Position numbers and translations under genes: made by a program
In this document: in pieces, positions 1 through 11,031 of the stretch
Layout: the number at the start of each line of letters is the position of its first letter
Numbering within the stretch: the first letter of the stretch is position 1
DNA from: Branchiostoma floridae
Taxonomy: Eukaryota > Chordata > Leptocardii > Amphioxiformes > Branchiostomatidae
DNA length: 64,000 bases
Direction: 5' to 3'
NCBI RefSeq assembly: GCF_000003815.2
Contig: NC_049986.1
Location: 20,126,052 to 20,190,051 of the forward strand
The notes under the pieces: generated by a model
What the model saw: the letters and a program-made list of their open reading frames with translations, nothing else
Database searches by the model: none
Told to the model about the DNA's origin: nothing

Positions 1-279
1 AAGTGCATCTGCCATACACGATGGCGTGTCGCTTATGACACCATATATACCGAGGAACAGGCGGGTCATTAACCCTATTATCATATAGCCTACCCACACT
101 AACCCATTTAAGAGTAGAGTAGAGTTTCCGGTTGGGTAGGAGCGACAAATTCCTTTATAAAACATACATCTTTTATTCAGTACATAAATTTGAACAGTGA
201 ATTTGAACAACATAAAACTTGTACGTGAAATGTCTCTCAGTTCCAAGTCTTGAAATTAGAACAAAGTCGATTTATTATG

Positions 280-468
280 TTACAAACTGTTGCATGCTCC
301 GTATTTCTCCACTCGCCCATTCTCAAGTTTATCTAGTTCGTTCGTATCAGGCGGTAAATCTCTAGCTGCCGGCTTTCCTGAGGCATTCCGGGATCCCTGT
401 GCTTCACAGCTCTTGAGAATCTCGTTCACTACGAACTCAGACACGTCTTCCCCGAAGTAAGGTAGCAT
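280..468 (-). CDS. Small conserved ORF in unit 1, function unknown
   Basis: An open frame of 62 codons starts at ATG with MLPYFGEDVSEFVVNEIL and ends KYGACNSL then TAA. It is acidic and probably helical at its start, with no signal peptide, membrane segment or motif I recognise. The frame stays open upstream of the ATG for a further 8 codons (to a TAG), so it could be a spliced 3' exon rather than a complete microprotein. It recurs in all four array units. The coding case rests on the substitution pattern in unit 4. Confidence 0.35.
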   Translation of the reverse strand: MLPYFGEDVSEFVVNEILKSCEAQGSRNASGKPAARDLPPDTNELDKLENGRVEKYGACNSL

Positions 469-1648
469 TTTGGTCCTCCAGTGCCATGACCACTACTCAC
501 TGGCGGACCGTGGTGTTATTGTCGTCTGAACTTGAATGGGCGGGGGTGCAATTAATTTCATTTTCAATTTGCAGTTTAAATTGGACATGACTTGAAATAG
601 ATTTTATTGTCCGAAATAAATGTTTTCTTTGAAGCACGCACTACCGATGCTAATAGAGATGCAATCCAGCCTGCCATGTCTGCACTTATTCCCCCATCTT
701 GGCAGATGGACGATTCCTGGATATCTCATTCTGATTAGCCAGCGTCCTGTTTGTCTGTCCTTCTGATTGGTTCAAACTTTCAAAAGTCATTAATGCACAC
801 GTGCAATAATGAAACGATTAATGCACGGCTGTTGATGATTTTCCATCTGTTACGGCGTCATAACCAGCATGAAATGGGGCCTTCTGATTGGCCCACGTCC
901 CCTGGCTATATGATAATCCTCAATCAGGACTGAATATATAACGATTGAATGAATGACGACCTTTATTGTACATACATACCCACTGGGTTCAGTACATATC
1001 GCAACGAAAGATCCATGGAATATATGCAATGAATCTACAATTCTCAAGAATCGTATTCTACTACGTAAATTCCACCTCTGCTCGTTTCTTTGTGATATTG
1101 AAAATATAGGAACAGATTTGCTTTATAAGTAAAGGTCTGTCTAAATTCATAAGGAATATTAATTTGTCTATATTAATAAGTTGTATGAAGTGGGGGAACA
1201 TCGGGCTCTATCAGTCTATAGAGTTCAGCTCTCTCTTTCTTGCACAAACTACATTCTACTACAAAATGATGTTCATCTTCTAAGAACTTATCTAGATTGC
1301 ATTATCTACATATTCATTGTTCTAGAGGAGTGCGGTTATGTCTTCCGGTTACAACGTGTAATTTGTGGTAACTGATTCGTAGATTTGTGACGGCCGCCCT
1401 GTGCCGAATGTTGTCAATATCCAGGCATTGTTTTAATTCTAGGTGGACTTGAATAGTCTGTAAGACCTCAATTTGTTTTTAGCCGATCCACCTTTGTTAT
1501 CATTGTGTAGCTCTCTCAGAAAAGTTTGAAAATAAATGTCTTTCAGACGCTGATTGATAGAACTGATAATTTGAGACGAAGATAATCAGGAGATGTATTT
1601 CGCTGTCGTTTGTGTCACGAGGACTTTAAATTCCATGTTGTGTTACAG

Positions 1649-1840
1649 GTGAACGAGAAAGGCAGCGAGGCGGCCGCGGCAACCGGTGTTGTGGTCCGGC
1701 TCTTGTCCGCCGACTCCTGGCTTGAAACTCCGCCCACAATCCGGGCCGACCGCCCCTTCCTCTTCCTCATCCGGGACAACCGCAACGACTCCATTCTCTT
1801 CATGGGCAGAGTCACTGACCCCACCGGGGGCAAGGAGTGA
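1649..1840 (+). CDS. Serpin terminal exon, loop cassette 1
   Basis: This is a 64-codon 3' exon entered through a TGTTACAG acceptor in phase 0. It encodes the end of a serpin: a hinge with GSEAAAATG, the reactive centre loop, then strands with [11 protein letters not shown] and ILFMGRVTDP, and a TGA stop. Counting from P17 (Glu, residue 3 of the exon), P1-P1' is Leu-Ser, inside the segment VVVRLLSADSW. A poly(A) signal AATAAA lies at 1894-1899. The small hinge residues indicate an inhibitory serpin that traps a protease by loop insertion. No plus-strand serpin body is present to the left, so upstream exons must lie outside the window. It could instead be an orphan duplicate, but the acceptor, frame, stop and poly(A) signal are all intact. 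Confidence 0.85.
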   Translation: MNEKGSEAAAATGVVVRLLSADSWLETPPTIRADRPFLFLIRDNRNDSILFMGRVTDPTGGKE

Positions 1841-3118
1841 CGGAGTAGAGCGTCATGAAAACAAGAAAGGCAACTTGATAGAGTAATGATGAAAATAAAT
1901 ACTCACAGAGACAGAAAGCCGTTACCGTTATCGTGCAAGTCACACGGAATTTCCTCACTTAGAAATGACCCTTTTCTGAATACATAGTATATAATCTTAA
2001 ATCAACTGTCTACCGTGTGCTCTTTGGTAGGATAAATTGCTTTTATTGAATTGTCATGGCAGAAGCAGAAAAGGGAAAAAAAGAAGAACATGCCAGAAAA
2101 ACAATATGTTTTCCCTGTCCGGACCACTGACAACCGTTGAAAACTGTTAAAGCGCCAGTGAAATAAAATTTCCTCTCTCATCCGCGTACAAATTGACATA
2201 CAAATCAACACAACACAGCGAAAAAAACATTTAAAAATGTTGTCTGATTACTTGCTGCGATATGAGGAGTATGGAAGCTTTCGTAAAATTACAATCCAAG
2301 CTTTGTGGTGAGTTTCTAGTGGATTAATCGGCCTATTGCTGTCTTATTAGCTTCGCCAAGAAGGTTATGCTCTATGTAGCGTTTGTATGTATCAGTGTAT
2401 GTGTATGTATGTAGAGGACCAGTTTAACTTATGAATGTCTGGATGGATGGTATTGATAGTATGTGATACTATAAAACGCTTAGGTTTTGGGCCCACTAAT
2501 ATAATGGCTCTTCACGGTACTGTAGTTGAAGTCTGGTTTTAGTATAACGTTATCGTCACTCCTTCGGGTTGGTCGCCAGTCCTAAGAACATGATCGTTCC
2601 TGTCAGATTGTGCTGTATGAAGAACAGGAACGGCCGGTTGACGTCGATTAAATTTTGGGCCCCCTAGCGGCTCTATACGGTACTTATACGGAGTCCGTTT
2701 GTGACATCTCGTTACTCATTCGGGTTGGTGACCCGTCCTAAGAACAGGATCGTTCCAGTGGGTTTGTGCTGTATGAAGAACAGGAACGTATGAAGAACAG
2801 GAACGGCCTGTTGACCATGAAGGCTTCGCTCACTCGGGTTTTATTCGGTGGTTATAGCAAAGGACCAGGCGTTATGACACCATATATACCGAGGAACAGG
2901 CGGGTCATTAACCCTATTATCATATAGCCTACCCACACTAACCCATTTAAGAGTAGAGTAGAGTTTCCGGTTGGGTAGGAGCGACAAATTCCTTTATAAA
3001 ACATACATCTTTTATTCAGTACATAAATTTGAACAGTGAATTTGAACAACATAAAACTTGTACGTGAAATGTCTCTCAGTTCCAAGTCTTGAAATTAGAA
3101 CAAAGTCGATTTATTATG

Positions 3119-3307
3119 TTACAAACTGTTGCATGCTCCGTATTTCTCCACTCGCCCATTCTCAAGTTTATCTAGTTCGTTCGTATCAGGCGGTAAATCT
3201 CTAGCTGCCGGCTTTCCTGAGGCATTCCGGGATCCCTGTGCTTCACAGCTCTTGAGAATCTCGTTCACTACGAACTCAGACACGTCTTCCCCGAAGTAAG
3301 GTAGCAT
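3119..3307 (-). CDS. Small conserved ORF, unit 2 copy
   Basis: This copy is identical to the unit 1 copy (280-468). Its identity adds no independent evidence for coding because the whole unit is identical. Confidence 0.33.
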   Translation of the reverse strand: MLPYFGEDVSEFVVNEILKSCEAQGSRNASGKPAARDLPPDTNELDKLENGRVEKYGACNSL

Positions 3308-4487
3308 TTTGGTCCTCCAGTGCCATGACCACTACTCACTGGCGGACCGTGGTGTTATTGTCGTCTGAACTTGAATGGGCGGGGGTGCAATTAATTTCAT
3401 TTTCAATTTGCAGTTTAAATTGGACATGACTTGAAATAGATTTTATTGTCCGAAATAAATGTTTTCTTTGAAGCACGCACTACCGATGCTAATAGAGATG
3501 CAATCCAGCCTGCCATGTCTGCACTTATTCCCCCATCTTGGCAGATGGACGATTCCTGGATATCTCATTCTGATTAGCCAGCGTCCTGTTTGTCTGTCCT
3601 TCTGATTGGTTCAAACTTTCAAAAGTCATTAATGCACACGTGCAATAATGAAACGATTAATGCACGGCTGTTGATGATTTTCCATCTGTTACGGCGTCAT
3701 AACCAGCATGAAATGGGGCCTTCTGATTGGCCCACGTCCCCTGGCTATATGATAATCCTCAATCAGGACTGAATATATAACGATTGAATGAATGACGACC
3801 TTTATTGTACATACATACCCACTGGGTTCAGTACATATCGCAACGAAAGATCCATGGAATATATGCAATGAATCTACAATTCTCAAGAATCGTATTCTAC
3901 TACGTAAATTCCACCTCTGCTCGTTTCTTTGTGATATTGAAAATATAGGAACAGATTTGCTTTATAAGTAAAGGTCTGTCTAAATTCATAAGGAATATTA
4001 ATTTGTCTATATTAATAAGTTGTATGAAGTGGGGGAACATCGGGCTCTATCAGTCTATAGAGTTCAGCTCTCTCTTTCTTGCACAAACTACATTCTACTA
4101 CAAAATGATGTTCATCTTCTAAGAACTTATCTAGATTGCATTATCTACATATTCATTGTTCTAGAGGAGTGCGGTTATGTCTTCCGGTTACAACGTGTAA
4201 TTTGTGGTAACTGATTCGTAGATTTGTGACGGCCGCCCTGTGCCGAATGTTGTCAATATCCAGGCATTGTTTTAATTCTAGGTGGACTTGAATAGTCTGT
4301 AAGACCTCAATTTGTTTTTAGCCGATCCACCTTTGTTATCATTGTGTAGCTCTCTCAGAAAAGTTTGAAAATAAATGTCTTTCAGACGCTGATTGATAGA
4401 ACTGATAATTTGAGACGAAGATAATCAGGAGATGTATTTCGCTGTCGTTTGTGTCACGAGGACTTTAAATTCCATGTTGTGTTACAG

Positions 4488-4679
4488 GTGAACGAGAAAG
4501 GCAGCGAGGCGGCCGCGGCAACCGGTGTTGTGGTCCGGCTCTTGTCCGCCGACTCCTGGCTTGAAACTCCGCCCACAATCCGGGCCGACCGCCCCTTCCT
4601 CTTCCTCATCCGGGACAACCGCAACGACTCCATTCTCTTCATGGGCAGAGTCACTGACCCCACCGGGGGCAAGGAGTGA
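4488..4679 (+). CDS. Serpin terminal exon, loop cassette 2
   Basis: The sequence is the same as cassette 1 (exon at 1649), including acceptor, stop and AATAAA (4733-4738), and the surrounding 2.84 kb is also the same as far as I can read. The predicted P1-P1' is again Leu-Ser. The identity means either a very recent duplication, active gene conversion, or an assembly duplication; the sequence alone cannot say which. Confidence 0.82.
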   Translation: MNEKGSEAAAATGVVVRLLSADSWLETPPTIRADRPFLFLIRDNRNDSILFMGRVTDPTGGKE

Positions 4680-5957
4680 CGGAGTAGAGCGTCATGAAAA
4701 CAAGAAAGGCAACTTGATAGAGTAATGATGAAAATAAATACTCACAGAGACAGAAAGCCGTTACCGTTATCGTGCAAGTCACACGGAATTTCCTCACTTA
4801 GAAATGACCCTTTTCTGAATACATAGTATATAATCTTAAATCAACTGTCTACCGTGTGCTCTTTGGTAGGATAAATTGCTTTTATTGAATTGTCATGGCA
4901 GAAGCAGAAAAGGGAAAAAAAGAAGAACATGCCAGAAAAACAATATGTTTTCCCTGTCCGGACCACTGACAACCGTTGAAAACTGTTAAAGCGCCAGTGA
5001 AATAAAATTTCCTCTCTCATCCGCGTACAAATTGACATACAAATCAACACAACACAGCGAAAAAAACATTTAAAAATGTTGTCTGATTACTTGCTGCGAT
5101 ATGAGGAGTATGGAAGCTTTCGTAAAATTACAATCCAAGCTTTGTGGTGAGTTTCTAGTGGATTAATCGGCCTATTGCTGTCTTATTAGCTTCGCCAAGA
5201 AGGTTATGCTCTATGTAGCGTTTGTATGTATCAGTGTATGTGTATGTATGTAGAGGACCAGTTTAACTTATGAATGTCTGGATGGATGGTATTGATAGTA
5301 TGTGATACTATAAAACGCTTAGGTTTTGGGCCCACTAATATAATGGCTCTTCACGGTACTGTAGTTGAAGTCTGGTTTTAGTATAACGTTATCGTCACTC
5401 CTTCGGGTTGGTCGCCAGTCCTAAGAACATGATCGTTCCTGTCAGATTGTGCTGTATGAAGAACAGGAACGGCCGGTTGACGTCGATTAAATTTTGGGCC
5501 CCCTAGCGGCTCTATACGGTACTTATACGGAGTCCGTTTGTGACATCTCGTTACTCATTCGGGTTGGTGACCCGTCCTAAGAACAGGATCGTTCCAGTGG
5601 GTTTGTGCTGTATGAAGAACAGGAACGTATGAAGAACAGGAACGGCCTGTTGACCATGAAGGCTTCGCTCACTCGGGTTTTATTCGGTGGTTATAGCAAA
5701 GGACCAGGCGTTATGACACCATATATACCGAGGAACAGGCGGGTCATTAACCCTATTATCATATAGCCTACCCACACTAACCCATTTAAGAGTAGAGTAG
5801 AGTTTCCGGTTGGGTAGGAGCGACAAATTCCTTTATAAAACATACATCTTTTATTCAGTACATAAATTTGAACAGTGAATTTGAACAACATAAAACTTGT
5901 ACGTGAAATGTCTCTCAGTTCCAAGTCTTGAAATTAGAACAAAGTCGATTTATTATG

Positions 5958-6146
5958 TTACAAACTGTTGCATGCTCCGTATTTCTCCACTCGCCCATTC
6001 TCAAGTTTATCTAGTTCGTTCGTATCAGGCGGTAAATCTCTAGCTGCCGGCTTTCCTGAGGCATTCCGGGATCCCTGTGCTTCACAGCTCTTGAGAATCT
6101 CGTTCACTACGAACTCAGACACGTCTTCCCCGAAGTAAGGTAGCAT
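5958..6146 (-). CDS. Small conserved ORF, unit 3 copy
   Basis: The predicted protein is identical to the unit 1 copy, although unit 3 has diverged elsewhere, for example around the serpin cassette. Confidence 0.35.
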   Translation of the reverse strand: MLPYFGEDVSEFVVNEILKSCEAQGSRNASGKPAARDLPPDTNELDKLENGRVEKYGACNSL

Positions 6147-7326
6147 TTTGGTCCTCCAGTGCCATGACCACTACTCACTGGCGGACCGTGGTGTTATTGT
6201 CGTCTGAACTTGAATGGGCGGGGGTGCAATTAATTTCATTTTCAATTTGCAGTTTAAATTGGACATGACTTGAAATAGATTTTATTGTCCGAAATAAATG
6301 TTTTCTTTGAAGCACGCACTACCGATGCTAATAGAGATGCAATCCAGCCTGCCATGTCTGCACTTATTCCCCCATCTTGGCAGATGGACGATTCCTGGAT
6401 ATCTCATTCTGATTAGCCAGCGTCCTGTTTGTCTGTCCTTCTGATTGGTTCAAACTTTCAAAAGTCATTAATGCACACGTGCAATAATGAAACGATTAAT
6501 GCACGGCTGTTGATGATTTTCCATCTGTTACGGCGTCATAACCAGCATGAAATGGGGCCTTCTGATTGGCCCACGTCCCCTGGCTATATGATAATCCACA
6601 ATCAGGACTGAATATATAACGATTGAATGAATGAAGACCTTTATTGTACATACATACCCACTGGGTTCAGTACATATTGCAACGAAAGATCCATGGAATA
6701 TATGCAATGAATCTACAATTCTCAAGAATCGTATTCTACTACGTAAATTCCACCTCTGCTCGTTTCTTTGTGATATTGAAAATATAGGAACAGATTTGCT
6801 TTATAAGTAAAGGTCTGTCTAAATTCATAAGGAATATTAATTTGTCTATATTAATAAGTTGTATGAAGTGGGGGAACATCGGGCTCTATCAGTCTATAGA
6901 GTTCAGCTCTCTCTTTCTTGCACAAACTACATTCTACTACAAAATGATGTTCATCTTCTAAGAACTTATCTAGATTGCATTATCTACATATTCATTGTTC
7001 TAGAGGAGTGCGGTTATGTCTTCCGGTTACAACGTGTAATTTGTGGTAACTGATTCGTAGATTTGTGACGGCCGCCCTGTGCCGAATGTTGTCAATATCC
7101 AGGCATTGTTTTAATTCTAGCTGGACTTGAATAGTTTGTAAAACCTCACTTTGTTTTTAGCGGATCCACCTTTGTTATCATTGTGTAGCTCTCTCAGAAA
7201 AGTTTGAAAATAAATGTCTTTCAGACGCTGATTGATAGAACTGATAATTTGAGACGAATATAATCAGGAGATGTATTTCGCTGTCGCTTGTGTCACGAGG
7301 ACTTTAAATTCCTTGTTGTGTTACAG

Positions 7327-7518
7327 GTGAACGAGAAAGGCAGCAAGGCGGCCGCTGCAACCGGTGTTGTGTCCCGGGTACTCTCCCTCAACGACTGGCT
7401 TGAAACTCCGCCCACAATCCGGGCCGACCGCCCCTTCCTCTTCCTCATCCGGGACAACCGCAACGACTCCATTCTCTTCATGGGCAGAGTCACCGACCCG
7501 ACCGGGGGCAAGGAGTGA
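7327..7518 (+). CDS. Serpin terminal exon, loop cassette 3
   Basis: The exon has the same length and splice phase as cassette 1, but its loop is rewritten: codons 16-23 differ from cassette 1 at 11 of 24 bases, while the other 168 bases differ at 4. The loop reads VVSRVLSLNDW. P1-P1' is Leu-Ser by hinge counting, P4 changes from Val to Ser and P2'-P4' change completely. Arg at P3 and Ser at P1' are kept. The hinge P13 residue is Lys instead of Glu. AATAAA lies at 7572-7577. The intact frame argues for function. Confidence 0.85.
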   Translation: MNEKGSKAAAATGVVSRVLSLNDWLETPPTIRADRPFLFLIRDNRNDSILFMGRVTDPTGGKE

Positions 7519-8234
7519 CGGAGTAGAGCGTCATGAAAACAAGAAAGGCAACTTGATAGAGTAATGATGAAAATAAATACTCACAGAGACAGAAAGCCGT
7601 TACCGTTATCGTGCAAGTCATATGGAATTTCCTCACTTAGAAATGACCTTTTTTTGAATACATAGTATATAATCTTAAATCAACTGTCTACCGTGTGCTC
7701 TTTGGTAGGATAAATTGCTTTTATTGAATTCTCATGACAGAAGCAGAAAAGGGAAAAAAGAAGAACATGCCAGCAAAACAATATGTTTTCCCTGTCCGGA
7801 CCACTGACAACCGTTTAAAACTGTTAAAGCGCCAGTGAAATAAAATTTCCTCTCTCATCCGCGTACAAATCGACATACAAATTAACACAACACAGCAAAA
7901 AAACATTTAAAAATGTTGTCTGATTACTTGCTGCGATATGAGGAGTATGGAAGCTTTCGTAAAATTACAATCCAAGCTTTGTGGCGAGTTTCTAGTGGAT
8001 TAATCGGCCTATTGCTGTCTTATCAACTTCGCCAAGAAGGTTATGCTCTATGTAGCGTTTGTATGTATCAGTGTATGTGTATGTACGTAGATTACCAGTA
8101 TAACTTATGAATGTCTGGATGGACGGTATTGATAGCATGTGATACTATAAAACGCTTAGGTTTTGGGCCCACTAATATAATGGCTCTTCACGGTACTGTA
8201 GTTGAAGTCTGGTTTTAGTATAACGTTATCGTCA

Positions 8235-8790
8235 CTCCTTCGGGTTGGTCACCAGTCCTAAGAACAGGATCGTTCCTGTCAGTTTGTGCTGTATGAAGAA
8301 CAGGAACGGCCGGTTGACGTCAATTAAATTTTGGGCTCCCTAGCGGCTCTATACGGTACTTATACGGAGTCCGTTTGTGACATCTCGTTACTCATTCGGG
8401 TTGGTGACCCGTCCTAAGAACAGGATGGTTCCAGTGGGTTTGTGCTGTATGAAGAACAGGAACGGCCGGTTGACGTCAATTAAATTTTGGGCCCCCTAGC
8501 GGCTCTATACGGTACTTATACGGAGTCCGTTTGTGACATCTCGTTACTCCTTCGGGTTGGTCACCCGTCCTAAGAACAGGATGGTTCCAGTGGGTTTGTG
8601 CTGTATGAAGAACAGGAACGGCCGGTTGACGTCGATTAAATTTTGGGCCCCCTAGCGGCTCTATACGGTACTTATACGGAGTCCGTTTGTGACATCTCGT
8701 TACTCATTCGGGTTGGTGACCCGTCCTAAGAACAGGATCGTTCCAGTGGGTTTGTGCTGTATGAAGAACAGGAACGGCCTGTTGACCATG
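8235..8790 (-). repeat. 156-bp minisatellite of serpin tail plus transposon fragment
   Basis: Four copies start at 8235, 8391, 8547 and 8703, exactly 156 bp apart. Each holds, on the minus strand, the last ~26 codons of a serpin terminal exon ([10 protein letters not shown]... to a stop) followed by a GC-rich fragment containing GGGCCCCCTAGCGGCTCTA. A closely similar fragment (GGGGCCCCTAGCGGCTCC) lies inside the inverted-repeat element near 36.76 kb. Units 1, 2 and 4 have two copies each (for example 2559 and 2715). In units 1-3 the hinge and loop are missing, so these are remnants. Confidence 0.88.
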
Positions 8791-9100
8791 AAGGACCGGC
8801 TTCGCTCACTGGGTGGTTTTATTCGGTGGTTATAGCAAACGACCAGGCGTTATGACATCATATATACCGAGGAACAGGCGGGTCATTAACCCTATTATCA
8901 TATAGCCTACCCACACTAACCCATTTAAGAGTAGAGTAGAGTAGAGTTTCCGGTTGGGTAGGAGTGACAAATTCCTTTATAAAACATACATCTTTTATTC
9001 AGTACATAAATTTGAACAGTGAATTTGAACAACATAAAATTGTACGTGAAATGTCTCTCAGTTCCAAGTCTTGAAATAAGAACAAAGTCGATTCATTATT

Positions 9101-9289
9101 TTACAAACTGTTGCACGCTCCGTATTTCTCCACTCGCCCATTCTCAAGTTTATCGAGTTCGTTCGTATCAGGCGGTAAATCTCTAGCTGCCGGCTTTCCT
9201 GAGGCATTCCGGGATCCCTGTGCTTCACAGCTCTTGAGAATCTCGTTCACTACGAACTCAGACACGTCTTCCCCGAAGAAAGGTAGCAT
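9101..9289 (-). CDS. Small conserved ORF, unit 4 copy
   Basis: This is the most diverged copy. Within 189 bp I see three base changes against unit 1: two are synonymous (a GCA/GCG Ala and a CTA/CTC Leu) and one is conservative (Tyr to Phe at residue 4). There is no frameshift. That is the pattern expected of a constrained protein, although three changes are too few to prove it. Confidence 0.38.
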   Translation of the reverse strand: MLPFFGEDVSEFVVNEILKSCEAQGSRNASGKPAARDLPPDTNELDKLENGRVEKYGACNSL

Positions 9290-9964
9290 TTTGGTCCTCC
9301 AGTGCCATGACCGCTACTCAATGGCGGACCGTGGTGTTATTGTCGTCTGAACTTGAATGGGCGGGGGTGCAATTAATTTCATTTTCAATTTGCAGTTTAA
9401 ATTGGACATGACTTGAAATAGATTTTATTGTCCGAAATATTATAGGTAATTCAATGTTGTTTTAAGGCGGCAAATGTTTTCTTGGAAACACGCACTACCG
9501 ATTCTAATAGAGATGCAATCCCCCTGCCATGCCTGCACTTATTCCCCCATCTTGGCAGATGGACGATTCCTGGATATCTCATTCTGATTAGCCAGCGTCC
9601 TTTTTGTCTGTCCTTCTGATTGGTTCAAACTTTCAAAAGTCATTAATGCACACGTGCAATAATGAAACGATTAATGCACGGCTGTTGATGATTTTCCATC
9701 TGTTACGGCGTCATAACCAGCATGAAATGGGGCCTTCTGATTGGCCCACGTCCCCTGGCTATATGATAATAGTCTGTAAGACCTCAATTTGTTTTTAGCC
9801 GATCCACCTTTGTTATCATTGTGTAGCTCTCTCAGAAAAGTTTGAAAATAAATGTCTTTCAGACGCTGATTGATAGAACTGATAATTTGAGACGAAGATA
9901 ATCAGGAGATGTATTTCGCTGTCGCTTGTGTCACGAGGACTTTAAATTCCATGTTGTGTTACAG

Positions 9965-10156
9965 GTGAACGAGAAAGGCAGCGAGGCGGCCGCTGCAACC
10001 GGTGTTGTGTCCCGGGTACACTCCCTCAAATTCTGGCTTGAAACTCCACCCATCATCCGGGCCGACCGCCCCTTCCTCTTCCTCATCCGGGACAACCGCA
10101 ACGACTCCATTCTCTTCATGGGCAGAGTCACCGACCCGACCGGGGGCAAGGAGTGA
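9965..10156 (+). CDS. Serpin terminal exon, loop cassette 4
   Basis: This is the fourth loop cassette, with the same length and phase. Its loop VVSRVHSLKFW differs from cassette 3 at 4 bases within codons 16-23, and all four change the protein: P1 Leu to His, P3' Asn to Lys, P4' Asp to Phe. There is one more loop-side change, Thr to Ile after the PP pair. Predicted P1-P1' is His-Ser, which would fit a different protease from the Leu-P1 cassettes. AATAAA lies at 10210-10215. It is the last plus-strand cassette before the minus-strand serpin 1 begins. Confidence 0.85.
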   Translation: MNEKGSEAAAATGVVSRVHSLKFWLETPPIIRADRPFLFLIRDNRNDSILFMGRVTDPTGGKE

Positions 10157-11031
10157 CGGAGCAGAGCGTCATGAAAACAAGAAAGGCAACTTTATAGAGT
10201 AATGATGAAAATAAAGCCTGACAAAGACAAAGCACCGTTACTGTTATCGTGCAAGTCACATGAGATTTCCTCACTTAGAAATGACCTTTTTCTGAATACA
10301 TAGTATATAATCTTAAATCAACTGCCTACCGTGTGCTCTTTGGTAGGATAAATTGCCTTTATTGAATTGTCATGGCAGAAGCAGAAAAGGGAAAAAAGAA
10401 GGACATGCCAGCAAAAAAATATGTTTTCCCTGTCCGGACCACTGACAACCGTTGAAAACTGTTAAAGCGCCAGTGAAATAAAATTTCCTCTCTCATCCGC
10501 GTACAAATTGACATACAAATCAACACAACACAGCAAGAAAAACATTTTAAAATGTTGTCTGATTACTTGCTGCGATATGAGGAGTATGAAAGCTTTCGTA
10601 AAATTACAATCCAAGCTTTGTGGTGAGTTTCTAGTGGATTAATCGGCCTATTGCTGTCTTATTAACTTCGCCAAGAAGGTTATGCTCTATGTAGCGTATG
10701 TATGTATTAGTGTATGTGTATGTATGTAGAGGACCAGTATAACTTATGAATGTCTGGATGGATGGTATTGATAGTATGTGATACTATAAAACGCTTAGGT
10801 TTTGGGCCCACTAATATATATAAATGGCTCTTCACGGTACTGTAGTTGAAGTCTGGTTTTAGTATAACGTTATCGTCACTCCTTCGGGTTGGTCACCAGT
10901 CCTAAGAACAGGATCGTTCCTGTCAGTTTGTGCTGTATGAAGATCAGGAACGGCCGGTTGACGTCGATTAAATTTTGGGCCCCCTGGCGGCTCTATACGG
11001 TACTTATACGGAGTCCGTTTGTGACATCTCG

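Noticed and set aside
1615-1833. Minus-strand and shifted plus-strand ORFs over the serpin cassettes
   Set aside because: They are shadows of the cassette exon; only the frame with the serpin hinge and the [11 protein letters not shown] strand makes sense.
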